The notes under the pieces were generated by a model. It was not told where the DNA came from, made no database searches, and saw only the letters and a list, made by a program, of their open reading frames with translations. DNA of 64,000 nucleotides from Persephonella marina EX-H1 (lineage in GTDB: Bacteria > Aquificota > Aquificia > Aquificales > Hydrogenothermaceae): assembly GCF_000021565.1 (NCBI RefSeq), contig NC_012440.1, positions 248,001 through 312,000 of the forward strand, given 5' to 3'. Shown in pieces: positions 21,740 through 30,927 of this stretch (position 1 is the stretch's first letter; every line of letters begins with the position of its first letter). A program made the position numbers and the translations under genes.

Positions 21740-22365
21740 AGAAGTTTCTTTAACTCTTCCCTGTTTATTTTGTATGTTCCCCCATCCTTCTGTATGATGC
21801 CCCTTGTTTTGAACTTTTTAAGTATTCTTGACAGAGTTTCAGGTGTCATATTCAGTATTGAGGCTATCTTGTTATGTTTTAATGATATAAATAGATCCTC
21901 GTGTTCGTAAATAAATTTAGCTGTTCTTGTAACAGCATCCATCATCAGGTTTTGAACGATAACATCATCAAGTATTTTTATTTTGTATAAAAGTGATTTT
22001 ACAATGTTGAAACAGAGGTTTGAATCTTTTAATAGCTCCTTCTCAAATGTTTTGAAATTGATTACAAGAACCTTTCCATTTGTTTCAAACTCAGCGTTTG
22101 CAGGGTAAGGTATGTTCTCAAAGTTAGCCCTCTCAGCTATAAGAGATACAGGATGGAAGTGGTGAAGTGTGATCTCATGTCCTTTTATATCTGTTTTGTA
22201 AACCCTCAGTATACCTTCGGTAAGTATGTAAAGATTTTCAGGCTCCTCTCCCTCATAGAAGAGAAGATCACCTCTTTCGTACTCCCTCTCAAAAGAGATT
22301 TTCTGTATTTTTTTCAGGTGTTCATCTGAAAGATTTTCAAAGATATAAATATCTCTTAGATTCAT
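21736..22365 (-). CDS. Crp/Fnr-family regulator, DNR-like (no Fe-S cysteine cluster)
   Basis: The 209 residues form a cyclic-nucleotide-type sensor domain (about 1-120), a dimer helix and a C-terminal winged helix. The recognition helix reads TPETLSRIL, giving E176, S179 and R180, the residues with which FNR contacts TTGAT. Only one Cys (118) is present, so it lacks FNR's oxygen-sensing [4Fe-4S] cluster; DNR-type proteins without the cluster sense NO, probably through heme. It follows nrdG on the same strand by 32 bases, and that operon starts at an FNR-type box, so it may be autoregulated. Confidence 0.88.
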   Translation of the reverse strand: MNLRDIYIFENLSDEHLKKIQKISFEREYERGDLLFYEGEEPENLYILTEGILRVYKTDIKGHEITLHHFHPVSLIAERANFENIPYPANAEFETNGKVLVINFKTFEKELLKDSNLCFNIVKSLLYKIKILDDVIVQNLMMDAVTRTAKFIYEHEDLFISLKHNKIASILNMTPETLSRILKKFKTRGIIQKDGGTYKINREELKKLL

Positions 22366-22397
22366 AATTAATTACCTGCTGCTTATTTATTTTTTTA

Positions 22398-23093
22398 TCA
22401 TCTCAAAATAATCTCTTTTACGTAATTTTTCAATCTCTTTTTCAGTTTTTCTCTCTCCTCTCTGGAAAAACCTGTTTTATTCTTAATCTCTTTGTTTATC
22501 AGATTTTCTGATGAAACAAAGTTCTGCAAAGCGTACCTTTTAGCTCCTTTTATCATCTGACCTATTTTAATTATATCATTATAAGTTAGTAAGTCCTTAA
22601 TAAGAGTTGTTCTGAACTCATATTCTATATCTGATTGTAATAAAATTTCAATACTTTTTTTAATTTTGTCCATACTTATTGATGAGCCTGATATATATTC
22701 GTACTTACCGGCAGATGCTTTAATATCCATTGCAACATAATCAACAAGTTTTTCCTCAATGAGCTCTTTTAATACCTCAGGATTTGTTCCATTTGTATCC
22801 AATTTCACAAGATACCCAAACTCCTTGATCTTTTTTATAAAATCTTTTATCCCTTCGTATATTGTTGGTTCTCCACCTGATATAACTATACCTTCAATCA
22901 TCTTTTTTCTACTTTCAAGAAATCTAAAAACCTCATCAATTCCTATTGTGTATCCGAAATATTCAGGTAGAACAAGATGTCTGTTATGGCAGTAAGGACA
23001 TCTCAGGTTACATCCCTGGACGAATATCACAGCAGAGATCCTTGAGGGAAAATCTATCAATGAAAATTTATGGATTCCGCCGATTTTAATCAT
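22398..23093 (-). CDS. nrdG: Anaerobic ribonucleotide reductase activating protein
   Basis: This 231-residue radical SAM protein carries CNLRCPYC (C-x3-C-x2-C) near residue 28, then GIVISGGEPT and KLDTNGTNP. It belongs to the NrdG-type activases that generate the glycyl radical on NrdD. It lies directly downstream of nrdD on the same strand, separated by an 80-base spacer that contains a terminator-like hairpin and a G-rich tract. GAGG precedes the ATG. Confidence 0.9.
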   Translation of the reverse strand: MIKIGGIHKFSLIDFPSRISAVIFVQGCNLRCPYCHNRHLVLPEYFGYTIGIDEVFRFLESRKKMIEGIVISGGEPTIYEGIKDFIKKIKEFGYLVKLDTNGTNPEVLKELIEEKLVDYVAMDIKASAGKYEYISGSSISMDKIKKSIEILLQSDIEYEFRTTLIKDLLTYNDIIKIGQMIKGAKRYALQNFVSSENLINKEIKNKTGFSREEREKLKKRLKNYVKEIILR

Positions 23094-23118
23094 GATTGTT
23101 TTACCTCAGTTTTAATAT

Positions 23119-23138
23119 AAAAAGGCCTCCCGGGGAGG
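23119..23138 (-). terminator. Possible terminator or attenuator between nrdD and nrdG
   Basis: On the reverse strand, CCTCC-CCG-GGAGG (5 GC-rich pairs) is followed by CC and TTTTT. It lies after the nrdD stop and before nrdG, so it could reduce nrdG and regulator expression relative to nrdD. The stem is short, so termination would be partial at best. Confidence 0.5.
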
Positions 23139-23160
23139 GAGGAGCGGGGAGAGGGGGGAG
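23132..23160 (+). repeat. G-rich tract in the nrdD-nrdG spacer
   Basis: The + strand has runs GGGG, GGG, GG, GGGG and GGGGGG within 29 bases, striking against the AT-rich surroundings; the nrdDG transcript would be C-rich here. The runs could form a four-stranded structure on the + strand DNA, or merely form the arms of the adjacent hairpin. No coding frame is involved. Confidence 0.6.
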
Positions 23161-23174
23161 AAAACAGGAGGAGA

Positions 23175-24980
23175 TTACCTGAGGGTAACCCGTATCTTAT
23201 AACTTTTTCTCTTAATAAACTCTTCTTTCTTTCCATCATTCCAGTATTTAACAGGTCTGAAATATCCAACGATTCTTGAGTAAACCTCTGTCTCTGTATC
23301 ACATTCAGGACATAATCTATGCTCACCGGATATATATCCATGGTTTGGGCATACACTGAATGTAGGAGTAAGTGTAAAGTAAGGAAGATGGTAGTTTTCG
23401 CACACAGTTTTTATGAACTTTTTAACACTCTCCTTCTCAGATATCTTCTCTCCAAGGAAGAAATGTATAACTGTTCCTCCTGTGTATTTAGTCTGGAGGC
23501 TGTCCTGATGATCCAGGACAAAAACAGGGTCGTCAGAGTAATCAACAGGAAGGTGAGTTGAGTTTGTATAGAAAGGCTGTGCACCTCTCTGATAGTCTTC
23601 TTCGTTTGCAACGATTATGTCCGGATATCTGCTTTTGTCTATTCTCGCAAGTCTGTAAGATGTTCCTTCAGCAGGTGTTGCTTCAAGGTTGTAGTTATTA
23701 CCTGTCTCTTCCTGGTATCTGAAAAGTTTTTCCCTTATGAAATCAAGAACCTTTTCTGAGAATGCCTTACCCCTTTCTGTTGCTATGCTCTCACCAAAAA
23801 GATTGAGGCATGCCTCATTCATACCAATCACACCTATCGTTGAAAAATGATTTTTCCAGAAGCTTCCTGTTCTTTCCTTAATACTTCTCAGATAAAACTT
23901 TGAGTAAGGGTATAGTCCTTTTTCTGTAAGTTCTTCTAAGAATGCTCTCTTTGTCTCAAGACTCTCCTTAGCAAGATCAAGGAGATACTCAAGCCTGATG
24001 AAGAACTCATTTTCATCCTTTGAAAGATATCCAAGTCTTGGAAGATTTATCGTTACAACACCTATAGATCCTGTTAGAGGGTTTGCTCCAAAGAGTCCAC
24101 CTCCTCTTTTCTTAAGTTCTCTTATATCAAGTCTAAGTCTACAGCACATACTTCTTGCGTCATTTGGATCCATATCAGAGTTTACAAAGTTTGCAAAGTA
24201 AGGAATGCCGTACTTTCCTGTCATATACCACAGACCATCGTATATAGGGTTATCCCAGTCAAAATCCTTTGTTATGTTGTATGTGGGGATAGGGAATGTA
24301 AATATCCTTCCTGATGCATCACCTTCAGACATAACCTCAAAAAATGCTCTGTTTATCATATCCATCTCTTTCTGGAACTCTTTGTACTTCTCTTTCTGAA
24401 CCTTACCACCTATTATCACGTACTGATCTGCATAGGCTGATGCTGAAGCTTTTAGATCAAATGTAAGGTTTGTAAATGGTGTCTGGAAACCGACCCTTGT
24501 TGGAACATTAAGATTAAAAACAAACTCCTGAATCGCCTGTTTTACCTCTCTGTAGGAAAGACCGTCGTACCTGACAAAGGGAGCAAGCAGTGTATCAAAA
24601 TTGGAAAAAGCCTGAGCTCCTGCAGCCTCACCCTGAAGTGTGTAGAAGAAGTTAACTATCTGTCCAAGTGCCGATGTAAAATGTTTTGGAGGTTTACTTT
24701 CAGCTTTTCCATAAGCACCTTTGAAACCGTTAATAAGAAGATCATAAAGATCCCAGCCTACACAGTAAACACTAAGATTCTGTAGATCATGGATATGGAA
24801 ATCTCCATTTCTGTGAGCCTCAGCTATATCCTTCGTGTATATCTTTGTCAGCCAGTAGTGTTTTGTCACCTCTGAAGATATATAGAAATTCAGTCCCTGA
24901 AGTGAGTAAGTGGTATTACTGTTTTCCGTAACCCTCCAGTCTAACTTCTTTAAATAGCTGTCTATCAGATTTCTTTCCAC
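23175..24980 (-). CDS. nrdD: Anaerobic (class III) ribonucleoside-triphosphate reductase
   Basis: The product is about 601 residues. It makes deoxynucleotides without oxygen by a glycyl radical. The C-terminus shows the zinc ribbon (CPNHGYISGEHRLCPEC, then SRIVGYFRPVKYWN) with the radical glycine in IVGY. The body has FHIHDLQNL and SMCCRLRLDI. There is no ATP-cone at the N-terminus. I chose GTG 24980 because GAGGAGG lies 6 bases upstream; the longer frame from TTG 24995 contains that ribosome site. The gene heads an operon with nrdG and the Crp/Fnr-type regulator. Confidence 0.93.
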   Translation of the reverse strand: MERNLIDSYLKKLDWRVTENSNTTYSLQGLNFYISSEVTKHYWLTKIYTKDIAEAHRNGDFHIHDLQNLSVYCVGWDLYDLLINGFKGAYGKAESKPPKHFTSALGQIVNFFYTLQGEAAGAQAFSNFDTLLAPFVRYDGLSYREVKQAIQEFVFNLNVPTRVGFQTPFTNLTFDLKASASAYADQYVIIGGKVQKEKYKEFQKEMDMINRAFFEVMSEGDASGRIFTFPIPTYNITKDFDWDNPIYDGLWYMTGKYGIPYFANFVNSDMDPNDARSMCCRLRLDIRELKKRGGGLFGANPLTGSIGVVTINLPRLGYLSKDENEFFIRLEYLLDLAKESLETKRAFLEELTEKGLYPYSKFYLRSIKERTGSFWKNHFSTIGVIGMNEACLNLFGESIATERGKAFSEKVLDFIREKLFRYQEETGNNYNLEATPAEGTSYRLARIDKSRYPDIIVANEEDYQRGAQPFYTNSTHLPVDYSDDPVFVLDHQDSLQTKYTGGTVIHFFLGEKISEKESVKKFIKTVCENYHLPYFTLTPTFSVCPNHGYISGEHRLCPECDTETEVYSRIVGYFRPVKYWNDGKKEEFIKRKSYKIRVTLR

Positions 24981-25056
24981 CTTGACCCTCCTCAATATTT
25001 AGTGGTCTAAAAAATTTATCCACTATATATAGTATGGATTTTTTTTGAGAAAATAA

Positions 25057-25070
25057 TTGATTCATGTCAA
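25057..25070. promoter_or_regulatory. FNR/DNR-type operator shared by nrdD and napA
   Basis: TTGAT-TCAT-GTCAA, 9 of 10 conserved bases, in the divergent spacer. At 41.5 bases it predicts a rightward start near 25105 with TACATT (25093-25098), and a leftward start near 25022 with TACTAT (plus-strand 25029-25034); both hexamers match 4 of 6. One site may therefore activate both operons. Confidence 0.7.
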
Positions 25071-25163
25071 TGATTGTTCTCTGATAACTACTTACATTCA
25101 ATATACGAATTGAATAAGGATTAAGATGTAGTATTCCGTTGATTTTAATCTTATCTTTATAGA

Positions 25164-25261
25164 GGGATAGACAAAATTACCGCCTGCTGGGTCGTGTCTA
25201 TCCTTTAAAATGGCGGAATATAAGTAGCCCAGCCCTGAGCAGAAGGAGCTCAGGATAGGAG
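25164..25261 (+). promoter_or_regulatory. Structured napA leader RNA, candidate cis-regulator
   Basis: Helix A pairs GGATAGAC (25165-25172) with GTCTATCC (25196-25203). Its loop carries CCGCC (25180-25184), complementary to GGCGG (25212-25216), and GCTGGG (25186-25191), complementary to CCCAGC (25228-25233); these cross each other and helix A, so some must be pseudoknots or alternatives. A terminal hairpin CCTGAGC/GCTCAGG (25234-25240/25248-25254) holds AAGGA in its loop. GGATAG recurs at 25253-25258, abutting the napA ribosome site GGAG (25258-25261), and could pair with CTATCC of helix A. No family is recognised; a molybdenum-cofactor riboswitch variant is one possibility. Confidence 0.55.
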
Positions 25262-25267
25262 CAGGAA

Positions 25268-28108
25268 ATGGAGGTCAAAGAAAGGGAAAAACGTGAAACG
25301 GGATTTGAACTGTCCCGTAGAGATTTCCTAAAAACAGCAGCAGCGGTCTCGGCAGCTGCAGCGGTTGGAATGAAAGTTCCTGAAGAAGCCATGGCTGCAG
25401 CAAGGGAAGCAGAGGCTGGCTGGAGATGGGATAAAGCGGTCTGTAGATTCTGTGGAACAGGTTGCGGAATCATGATCGCTGTAAAAGATGGCCGCATTGT
25501 TGCTGTTAAGGGGGATCCAAAAGCACCTGTTAACAGGGGTCTTAACTGTATTAAGGGTTACTTCACTGCAAAAATCATGTACGGTGCTGACAGGCTGACA
25601 AAACCTCTTCTCAGAATGAACGAAAGGGGAGAGTTCGACAAAAATGGTAAGTTCAGACCTGTTAGCTGGCAGAGAGCCTTTGAAGAAATGGCTAAGCAGT
25701 TCAAGAAGGCTTACAACGAGTTAGGTCCAGAGGGGGTAGCAATTTTCAGTTCAGGTCAGTACACAATTATGGAAGGTTATGCTGCTGTAAAACTCACAAA
25801 AGCTGGATGGAGAACTAACAACATTGACCCTAACGCAAGACACTGTATGGCATCTGCGGTTGCTGCATTTATACAGACTTTCGGAATTGACGAACCATCA
25901 GGATGTTACGATGATATCGAGCTCACAGATACAATCCTTGTCTGGGGATCAAATATGGCTGAGATGCACCCAATCCTCTGGGCAAGGGTTACTGACAGAA
26001 AACTCTCAGATCCTGATAACGTGAGACTGGTTGTTCTTTCAACATTCAGACACAGAACAATGGATCTGGCAGATATTGATATTGTATTCAGACCTTCAAC
26101 AGATGTAGCTATATGGAACTACATTGCAAGAGAGATAGTTTACAACCATCCAGAAGCTATTGACTGGGATTTTGTGAACAAACATACAGTATTTGCAACC
26201 GGTTATATAGATATTGGTTATGGAATGAGAACACCTGATCATCCAAGCTTTACAGAAAAAGAAAGAGAAACTGTTAGAAAACAGGTTGCTAAGCCTGTAT
26301 CAAACCTCGAGGCGAAAGCTTTAAGCATTTACGGTTACAAAGAAGGTGATATTATCCAGATGAAACATGCTAAACAGGCAGGTAAACACTGGATAATCAC
26401 ATTTGAAGACTTCAAGAAAGGACTTGAACCTTATACTCTTGACTATGTTGCAAGAATCGCAAAAGGTGATCCTGATGAAGATCTAGAAACATTCAAGAGA
26501 AAACTCAAAGCACTTGCTGATCTGTACATAGATAAAAATAGAAAGGCTCTTACTTTCTGGACAATGGGATTCAACCAGCATACAAGAGGAACATGGTGTA
26601 ACGAGCTGGCATATACAGTTCACCTCCTCCTAGGAAAGCAGGCTAAACCAGGAAGCGGTGCATTCTCAATCACAGGTCAGCCTTCTGCTTGTGGTACAGC
26701 GAGAGAGGTTGGAACATTTGCACACAGACTACCTGCTGATATGGTTGTATTCAATCCAAAACACAGAAAGATCGCTGAAAAGATATGGAGAATTCCTGAA
26801 GGAACAATAAATCCAAAAGTTGGATCACACATCGTTAAGATAATGAGAGATCTTGAGGACGGTAAGATTAAGTGGGCATGGGTAATGGTATGTAACCCAT
26901 GGCAGGATACAGCCAACGCGAACCACTGGATTAAAGCTGCCAGAAAGATGGATAACTTTATCGTAGTTTCAGATAGTTACCCAGGTATATCTGCTAAAGT
27001 TGCTGACCTTATTCTCCCAGCAGCAATGATATACGAAAAATGGGGAGCTTATGGTAACGCTGAAAGAAGAACACAGCACTGGAGACAGCAGGTTATTGCT
27101 CCAGGTGAAGCTATGCCTGATATATGGCATATAGTTGAGTTCTCCAAGTACTTCAAACTGAAAGAAGTATGGAAGGAGTGGAGACTCTCAGACGGAACAG
27201 TACTTCCTAATGTTCTTGATAAAGCTAAAGAGATGGGATACGATCCAGAGATGACACTTTACGAAGTTCTGTTTGCCAACGATTACTTCAAGTCATTCAA
27301 ATGGCCTGATCCAATAGCTAAGAACCCTAATACTGGAGAAATGCATCCAAACACAGAAGCTGAAGGTGACCACAGAAATGTACGTGGTATAGATGGAAAA
27401 CCATGGAAAGGATATGGATTCTTCATACAGAAAGCTCTCTGGGAAGAGTATAGAAAGTTTGGTAATGGACATGGACACGACCTTGCATACTTTGATACAT
27501 ACCACAGAGTGAGAGGTCTCAGATGGCCTGTTGTTGACGGTAAAGAGACACTCTGGAGATTTAACGCAAAATACGATCCTTACGTTAGAAAACTCGCTCC
27601 AGGTGAAGATTTTGCATTCTACGGACCTGCTCTTAAATCTCTACCAAAAGGAGACCTTTTCGGTCCTAAGACAAAACAGAAATTCAGCCTTAAGAATAAA
27701 GCTAAGATATTCTTCAGACCTTACATGGATCCACCTGAAACACCTGATAGCGAATATCCATTCTGGCTTGCAACAGGTAGGGTTCTTGAGCACTGGCACT
27801 CAGGTACAATGACAATGAGAGTTCCAGAACTGTACAGAGCTGTTCCTGAAGCACTCTGTTACATGCATCCAGCTGATGCTAAAAAACTTGGTGTGAAGGA
27901 TGGAGAGCTTGTATGGGTTGAGTCCAGACGTGGTAAAGTTAAAGCGAGAGTTGAGACAAGAGGTAGAAACAGACCTCCAAGAGGACTCGTGTTCGTTCCA
28001 TGGTTCGATGAAAGGGTTTATATCAACAAGGTTACACTTGATGCTACATGTCCTATATCCAAGCAGACAGACTACAAGAAGTGTGCTGTGAAGATATACA
28101 AAGCTTAA
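25268..28108 (+). CDS. napA: Periplasmic nitrate reductase catalytic subunit
   Basis: The 946-residue molybdoenzyme reduces nitrate to nitrite in the periplasm. It has a twin-arginine signal ([19 protein letters not shown], residues 16-34). The [4Fe-4S] ligands are C59, C62, C66 and C94, and Cys193 ([10 protein letters not shown]) should ligate molybdenum. The C-terminal bis-MGD-binding domain is complete. Length and gene order (napAGHBFLD) match the epsilonproteobacterial type, which lacks napC. The ATG has GGAG 6 bases upstream at the end of the structured leader. Confidence 0.97.
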   Translation: MEVKEREKRETGFELSRRDFLKTAAAVSAAAAVGMKVPEEAMAAAREAEAGWRWDKAVCRFCGTGCGIMIAVKDGRIVAVKGDPKAPVNRGLNCIKGYFTAKIMYGADRLTKPLLRMNERGEFDKNGKFRPVSWQRAFEEMAKQFKKAYNELGPEGVAIFSSGQYTIMEGYAAVKLTKAGWRTNNIDPNARHCMASAVAAFIQTFGIDEPSGCYDDIELTDTILVWGSNMAEMHPILWARVTDRKLSDPDNVRLVVLSTFRHRTMDLADIDIVFRPSTDVAIWNYIAREIVYNHPEAIDWDFVNKHTVFATGYIDIGYGMRTPDHPSFTEKERETVRKQVAKPVSNLEAKALSIYGYKEGDIIQMKHAKQAGKHWIITFEDFKKGLEPYTLDYVARIAKGDPDEDLETFKRKLKALADLYIDKNRKALTFWTMGFNQHTRGTWCNELAYTVHLLLGKQAKPGSGAFSITGQPSACGTAREVGTFAHRLPADMVVFNPKHRKIAEKIWRIPEGTINPKVGSHIVKIMRDLEDGKIKWAWVMVCNPWQDTANANHWIKAARKMDNFIVVSDSYPGISAKVADLILPAAMIYEKWGAYGNAERRTQHWRQQVIAPGEAMPDIWHIVEFSKYFKLKEVWKEWRLSDGTVLPNVLDKAKEMGYDPEMTLYEVLFANDYFKSFKWPDPIAKNPNTGEMHPNTEAEGDHRNVRGIDGKPWKGYGFFIQKALWEEYRKFGNGHGHDLAYFDTYHRVRGLRWPVVDGKETLWRFNAKYDPYVRKLAPGEDFAFYGPALKSLPKGDLFGPKTKQKFSLKNKAKIFFRPYMDPPETPDSEYPFWLATGRVLEHWHSGTMTMRVPELYRAVPEALCYMHPADAKKLGVKDGELVWVESRRGKVKARVETRGRNRPPRGLVFVPWFDERVYINKVTLDATCPISKQTDYKKCAVKIYKA

Positions 28109-28120
28109 CCAGGAATAAAG

Positions 28121-28981
28121 ATGAGTGAAAACAATAAAACTGACAGCAATGTGAATAAGGAAAGAAGAAAGTTCTTCATAAAGACCCTCCAGGGGATAGG
28201 TCTCTCTATCCTCGGGGGGACTGTTTGGGGTGCCTATGTTAGTGAGGCTAAAACTGATCCTCTTGTACTGCGTCCTCCAGGTGCTCTTAAAGAAGAGGAT
28301 TTTTTAAAAACCTGTATAAAATGTGGATTATGTGTAGAGGCCTGTAAAAACAGGGATTCCAATCCTGATAGAACCAAAAGCACAGCAACGCTGAGACTGG
28401 CATCACCAGGTGATCATAAACCTATAGGCACCCCTTACTTTATTCCCAGGGAGATACCCTGTTATATGTGTGAAGATATCCCCTGTGTTCCTGTATGTCC
28501 TACAGGAGCTCTAGATGTTGATTCTGTTTCCTCTATAAAAAATGGGAAAAAAGTTCTGGATATAAACAAGGCACGAATGGGAGTTGCGGTTGTAGATGAA
28601 GAACACTGTATAGCATTCTGGGGAATCCAGTGTGATGCCTGCTACAGAGCCTGTCCTTTGATCGATGAGGCTATAAAGCTAGAGTACAGAAGAAATCCAC
28701 GTACAGGAAAACACGCATTCCTGTTACCTGTTGTTTACAGTGATGTATGTACAGGTTGCGGCCTATGTGAGAAGGCATGTGTTACAGAAAAGGCTGCCAT
28801 ATACGTACTGCCCAGAGAGATTGCATTAGGTAAGGTCGGTAAACACTACATAAAAGGCTGGGAAAAGAAAGATGAGGAGAGATTGAAAGGAGCTAAGGGA
28901 ATAGAAACTACCAGAACTGAGAGAAGTAAACTTTCACCTGAAGAATATCTGAACATAGAGGACTTATTAGATGAAGAGTAA
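28121..28981 (+). CDS. napG: Ferredoxin-type quinol dehydrogenase component NapG
   Basis: The 286 residues begin with a twin-arginine region (ERRKFFIKTLQGIGLSILGG), followed by four cysteine clusters for [4Fe-4S] centres: CIKCGLCVEAC, CYMCEDIPCVPVCP, CDACYRACP and CTGCGLCEKAC. NapG with membrane NapH passes electrons from menaquinol to NapAB. It starts 12 bases after napA and overlaps napH by 11 bases, consistent with tight coupling. Confidence 0.95.
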   Translation: MSENNKTDSNVNKERRKFFIKTLQGIGLSILGGTVWGAYVSEAKTDPLVLRPPGALKEEDFLKTCIKCGLCVEACKNRDSNPDRTKSTATLRLASPGDHKPIGTPYFIPREIPCYMCEDIPCVPVCPTGALDVDSVSSIKNGKKVLDINKARMGVAVVDEEHCIAFWGIQCDACYRACPLIDEAIKLEYRRNPRTGKHAFLLPVVYSDVCTGCGLCEKACVTEKAAIYVLPREIALGKVGKHYIKGWEKKDEERLKGAKGIETTRTERSKLSPEEYLNIEDLLDEE

Positions 28982-29831
28982 AGAAGATAAGAAAGAGGCA
29001 GGATTTTTGTATAAACATAGATACCTAATAGCAAGAAGGGTGGTTCAGTTGAGTATTATCTCCCTGTATATAGCAGGAAATGTATACGGCTGGAAGATAC
29101 TTCAAGGAAACCTGAGTGCTTCGAAGATCTTTGATGTCATACCTATGGCTGACCCTTATGCCACCCTACAGATGTTTGCTGCAGGCGTTATTGTTGGCAC
29201 AGATGTTCTCATAGGTGCTGCTATAGTTATTATTTTCTATGGACTGATAGGTGGAAGAGCTTTCTGTAGCTGGGTATGTCCTATAAATATGGTTACGGAT
29301 CTTGCGAACTGGATAAGGGTGAAAACAGGTCTTCACAGGGAAGAATGGCAGCTCAGAATAAGCAGAAAGCTGAGATACTGGATTCTTGGAATAAGTCTGG
29401 TACTATCAGCACTGATAGCCGTTCCAGCGTTTGAGTTTGTAAGCCCCATATCGATGCTTCACAGAGGACTGATATTTGGAATGGGAATGGGATGGGCAGC
29501 TGTTTTAGCTGTATTCCTATTTGATCTTTTTGTTACAAAGAATGGATGGTGTGGTCATATATGCCCATTAGGTGGATTTTATTCACTGATTACAAAACCC
29601 AGTGCCATAAGGGTAAAACATGATGCTGATAAGTGTACTCTCTGTCTGAACTGTAAGAATGTGTGTCCTGAAAAGCAGGTGCTTCACATGATAGGTAAGG
29701 AAAGTGTTTTTGTTACATCTGGTGAGTGTATAAACTGTGCCAGATGTATAGAGGTCTGTAATGACGATGCTCTAAATTTTGGTTTTAGATACAAACCACA
29801 AGGTAAAAAGGAGGAAGGTAAAAATGATTAA
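28971..29831 (+). CDS. napH: Membrane quinol dehydrogenase component NapH
   Basis: The 286-residue protein has about four to five membrane helices. The cytoplasmic loop motifs are CSWVCPINMVTDLA and CGHICPLGGFYSL, and there are two C-terminal [4Fe-4S] clusters (CTLCLNCKNVCP and CINCARCIEVC). These identify NapH, the membrane electron-entry subunit used where NapC is absent. It overlaps both napG (11 bases) and napB (8 bases). Confidence 0.95.
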   Translation: MKSKEDKKEAGFLYKHRYLIARRVVQLSIISLYIAGNVYGWKILQGNLSASKIFDVIPMADPYATLQMFAAGVIVGTDVLIGAAIVIIFYGLIGGRAFCSWVCPINMVTDLANWIRVKTGLHREEWQLRISRKLRYWILGISLVLSALIAVPAFEFVSPISMLHRGLIFGMGMGWAAVLAVFLFDLFVTKNGWCGHICPLGGFYSLITKPSAIRVKHDADKCTLCLNCKNVCPEKQVLHMIGKESVFVTSGECINCARCIEVCNDDALNFGFRYKPQGKKEEGKND

Positions 29832-30366
29832 GAAAAAATTAGGGATGCTAATGTTAGTTCCTATTGTAGGGGTTTCTATATTCGCATGTGCAACAGCAAG
29901 TGAGAAAGCTCTATCATCGGAAGATCTAAGTTATAGAAATGTTCCTTTAACAGCAACTGCAGTACCACCAGCTGTTGAGTTTCCAAAAGAACCACCAGGA
30001 AAAGCCAAGCGTTTTACAAGAGCTTATGAAAATGCACCTCCATTAATTCCTCACAGTGTTGAAGGTCTACTTCCTATAACAAAGGATAACAACGCATGTC
30101 TAGGATGTCATATGCCAGAAGTGGCCAAAGATGTTGGTGCTACACCTATCTCTCCAACACACTTCATAGACTTCTTCAGACTTCCGGAAGGAAAGATTGT
30201 TAAGTTAAAAGATCTTGATCCAGCAAGATTTAACTGCTCACAGTGTCACGTTCCACAGGCAAAAACAAAGCCACTCGTTCAAAATACGTTTAAGCCTGAT
30301 TACAGAGATCCTTCTACTAAGAATAGAACAAAACTTTACAAAAACCTTCTTGAAGGTGTGAAGTAA
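29824..30366 (+). CDS. napB: Diheme cytochrome c subunit of nitrate reductase
   Basis: The product has about 180 residues, with a signal sequence ending near a lipoprotein-like Cys (SIFACATAS). The two c-type heme sites are CLGCH and CSQCH, with the NapB-typical VPPAVEFPKEPP, IPHSVEGLLPIT and SPTHFIDFF segments. It passes electrons to NapA. I chose ATG 29824, which has AGGAGG upstream within the napH 3' end; the longer frame from 29779 is not needed. Confidence 0.94.
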   Translation: MIKKKLGMLMLVPIVGVSIFACATASEKALSSEDLSYRNVPLTATAVPPAVEFPKEPPGKAKRFTRAYENAPPLIPHSVEGLLPITKDNNACLGCHMPEVAKDVGATPISPTHFIDFFRLPEGKIVKLKDLDPARFNCSQCHVPQAKTKPLVQNTFKPDYRDPSTKNRTKLYKNLLEGVK

Positions 30367-30372
30367 TTAATT

Positions 30373-30927
30373 ATGGAAAAGAAAGTTGACAGGAGGGGTT
30401 TTTTAAAAACCCTTCCTTTTTTCCCAGCAGCTATTGTTGATGAGATAGTTGAAGGATCAGAGAAAAATGAAGAGGAATATACACCTGTATTTATAAAACC
30501 TCCTTATACTGTTAAAGAAGCAGATTTCTCTCTGTGTAAAGATTGTGAAGGTTTCTGTGTAACCTCATGTGAGGAGGATATTATCAAAAGAACGGAAGAA
30601 GGTATTCCCCATATTGTATTTGGTGATAGGGGATGTACTTTCTGTGAAAAATGTGCTGAAAGCTGTCCAGAGGGCATTCTCTCAGTTGAAAATGGTGAGA
30701 AAAATATTCAGGTTAATATAAGGATAGATATTAATAAATGTGTTGCCTGGAAAAAAACGATGTGTTTTTCCTGTAAAGAGCCCTGTCTGGATAATGCTAT
30801 AAAGTTTGAAGGTTTATTTAATCCACAGATAATTCCAGATAGATGTACAGGTTGCGGTTTTTGTGTATCTGTATGTCCTGTATCTGCGATAAGTGTAGAT
30901 ATTCCTTCGGGAGAGGGATATGATTAG
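30373..30927 (+). CDS. napF: NapF-like ferredoxin-type maturation protein
   Basis: The 184 residues include an N-terminal DRRGFLKTLPFF twin-arginine-like motif and cysteine groups CKDCEGFCVTSC, CTFCEKCAESCP, CFSCKEPC and CTGCGFCVSVCP, enough for several [4Fe-4S] clusters. NapF proteins interact with NapA during its maturation or electron supply. The position after napB and before the WD-repeat gene matches the epsilonproteobacterial order. It overlaps the next gene by 8 bases. Confidence 0.9.
   Translation: MEKKVDRRGFLKTLPFFPAAIVDEIVEGSEKNEEEYTPVFIKPPYTVKEADFSLCKDCEGFCVTSCEEDIIKRTEEGIPHIVFGDRGCTFCEKCAESCPEGILSVENGEKNIQVNIRIDINKCVAWKKTMCFSCKEPCLDNAIKFEGLFNPQIIPDRCTGCGFCVSVCPVSAISVDIPSGEGYD

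Noticed and set aside
25164-25261. Firm call of a molybdenum-cofactor riboswitch before napA
   Set aside because: The gene context fits, but I cannot match the consensus from memory and the crossing pairings seen here are not a feature I can confirm for that class. Left as an unclassified leader.
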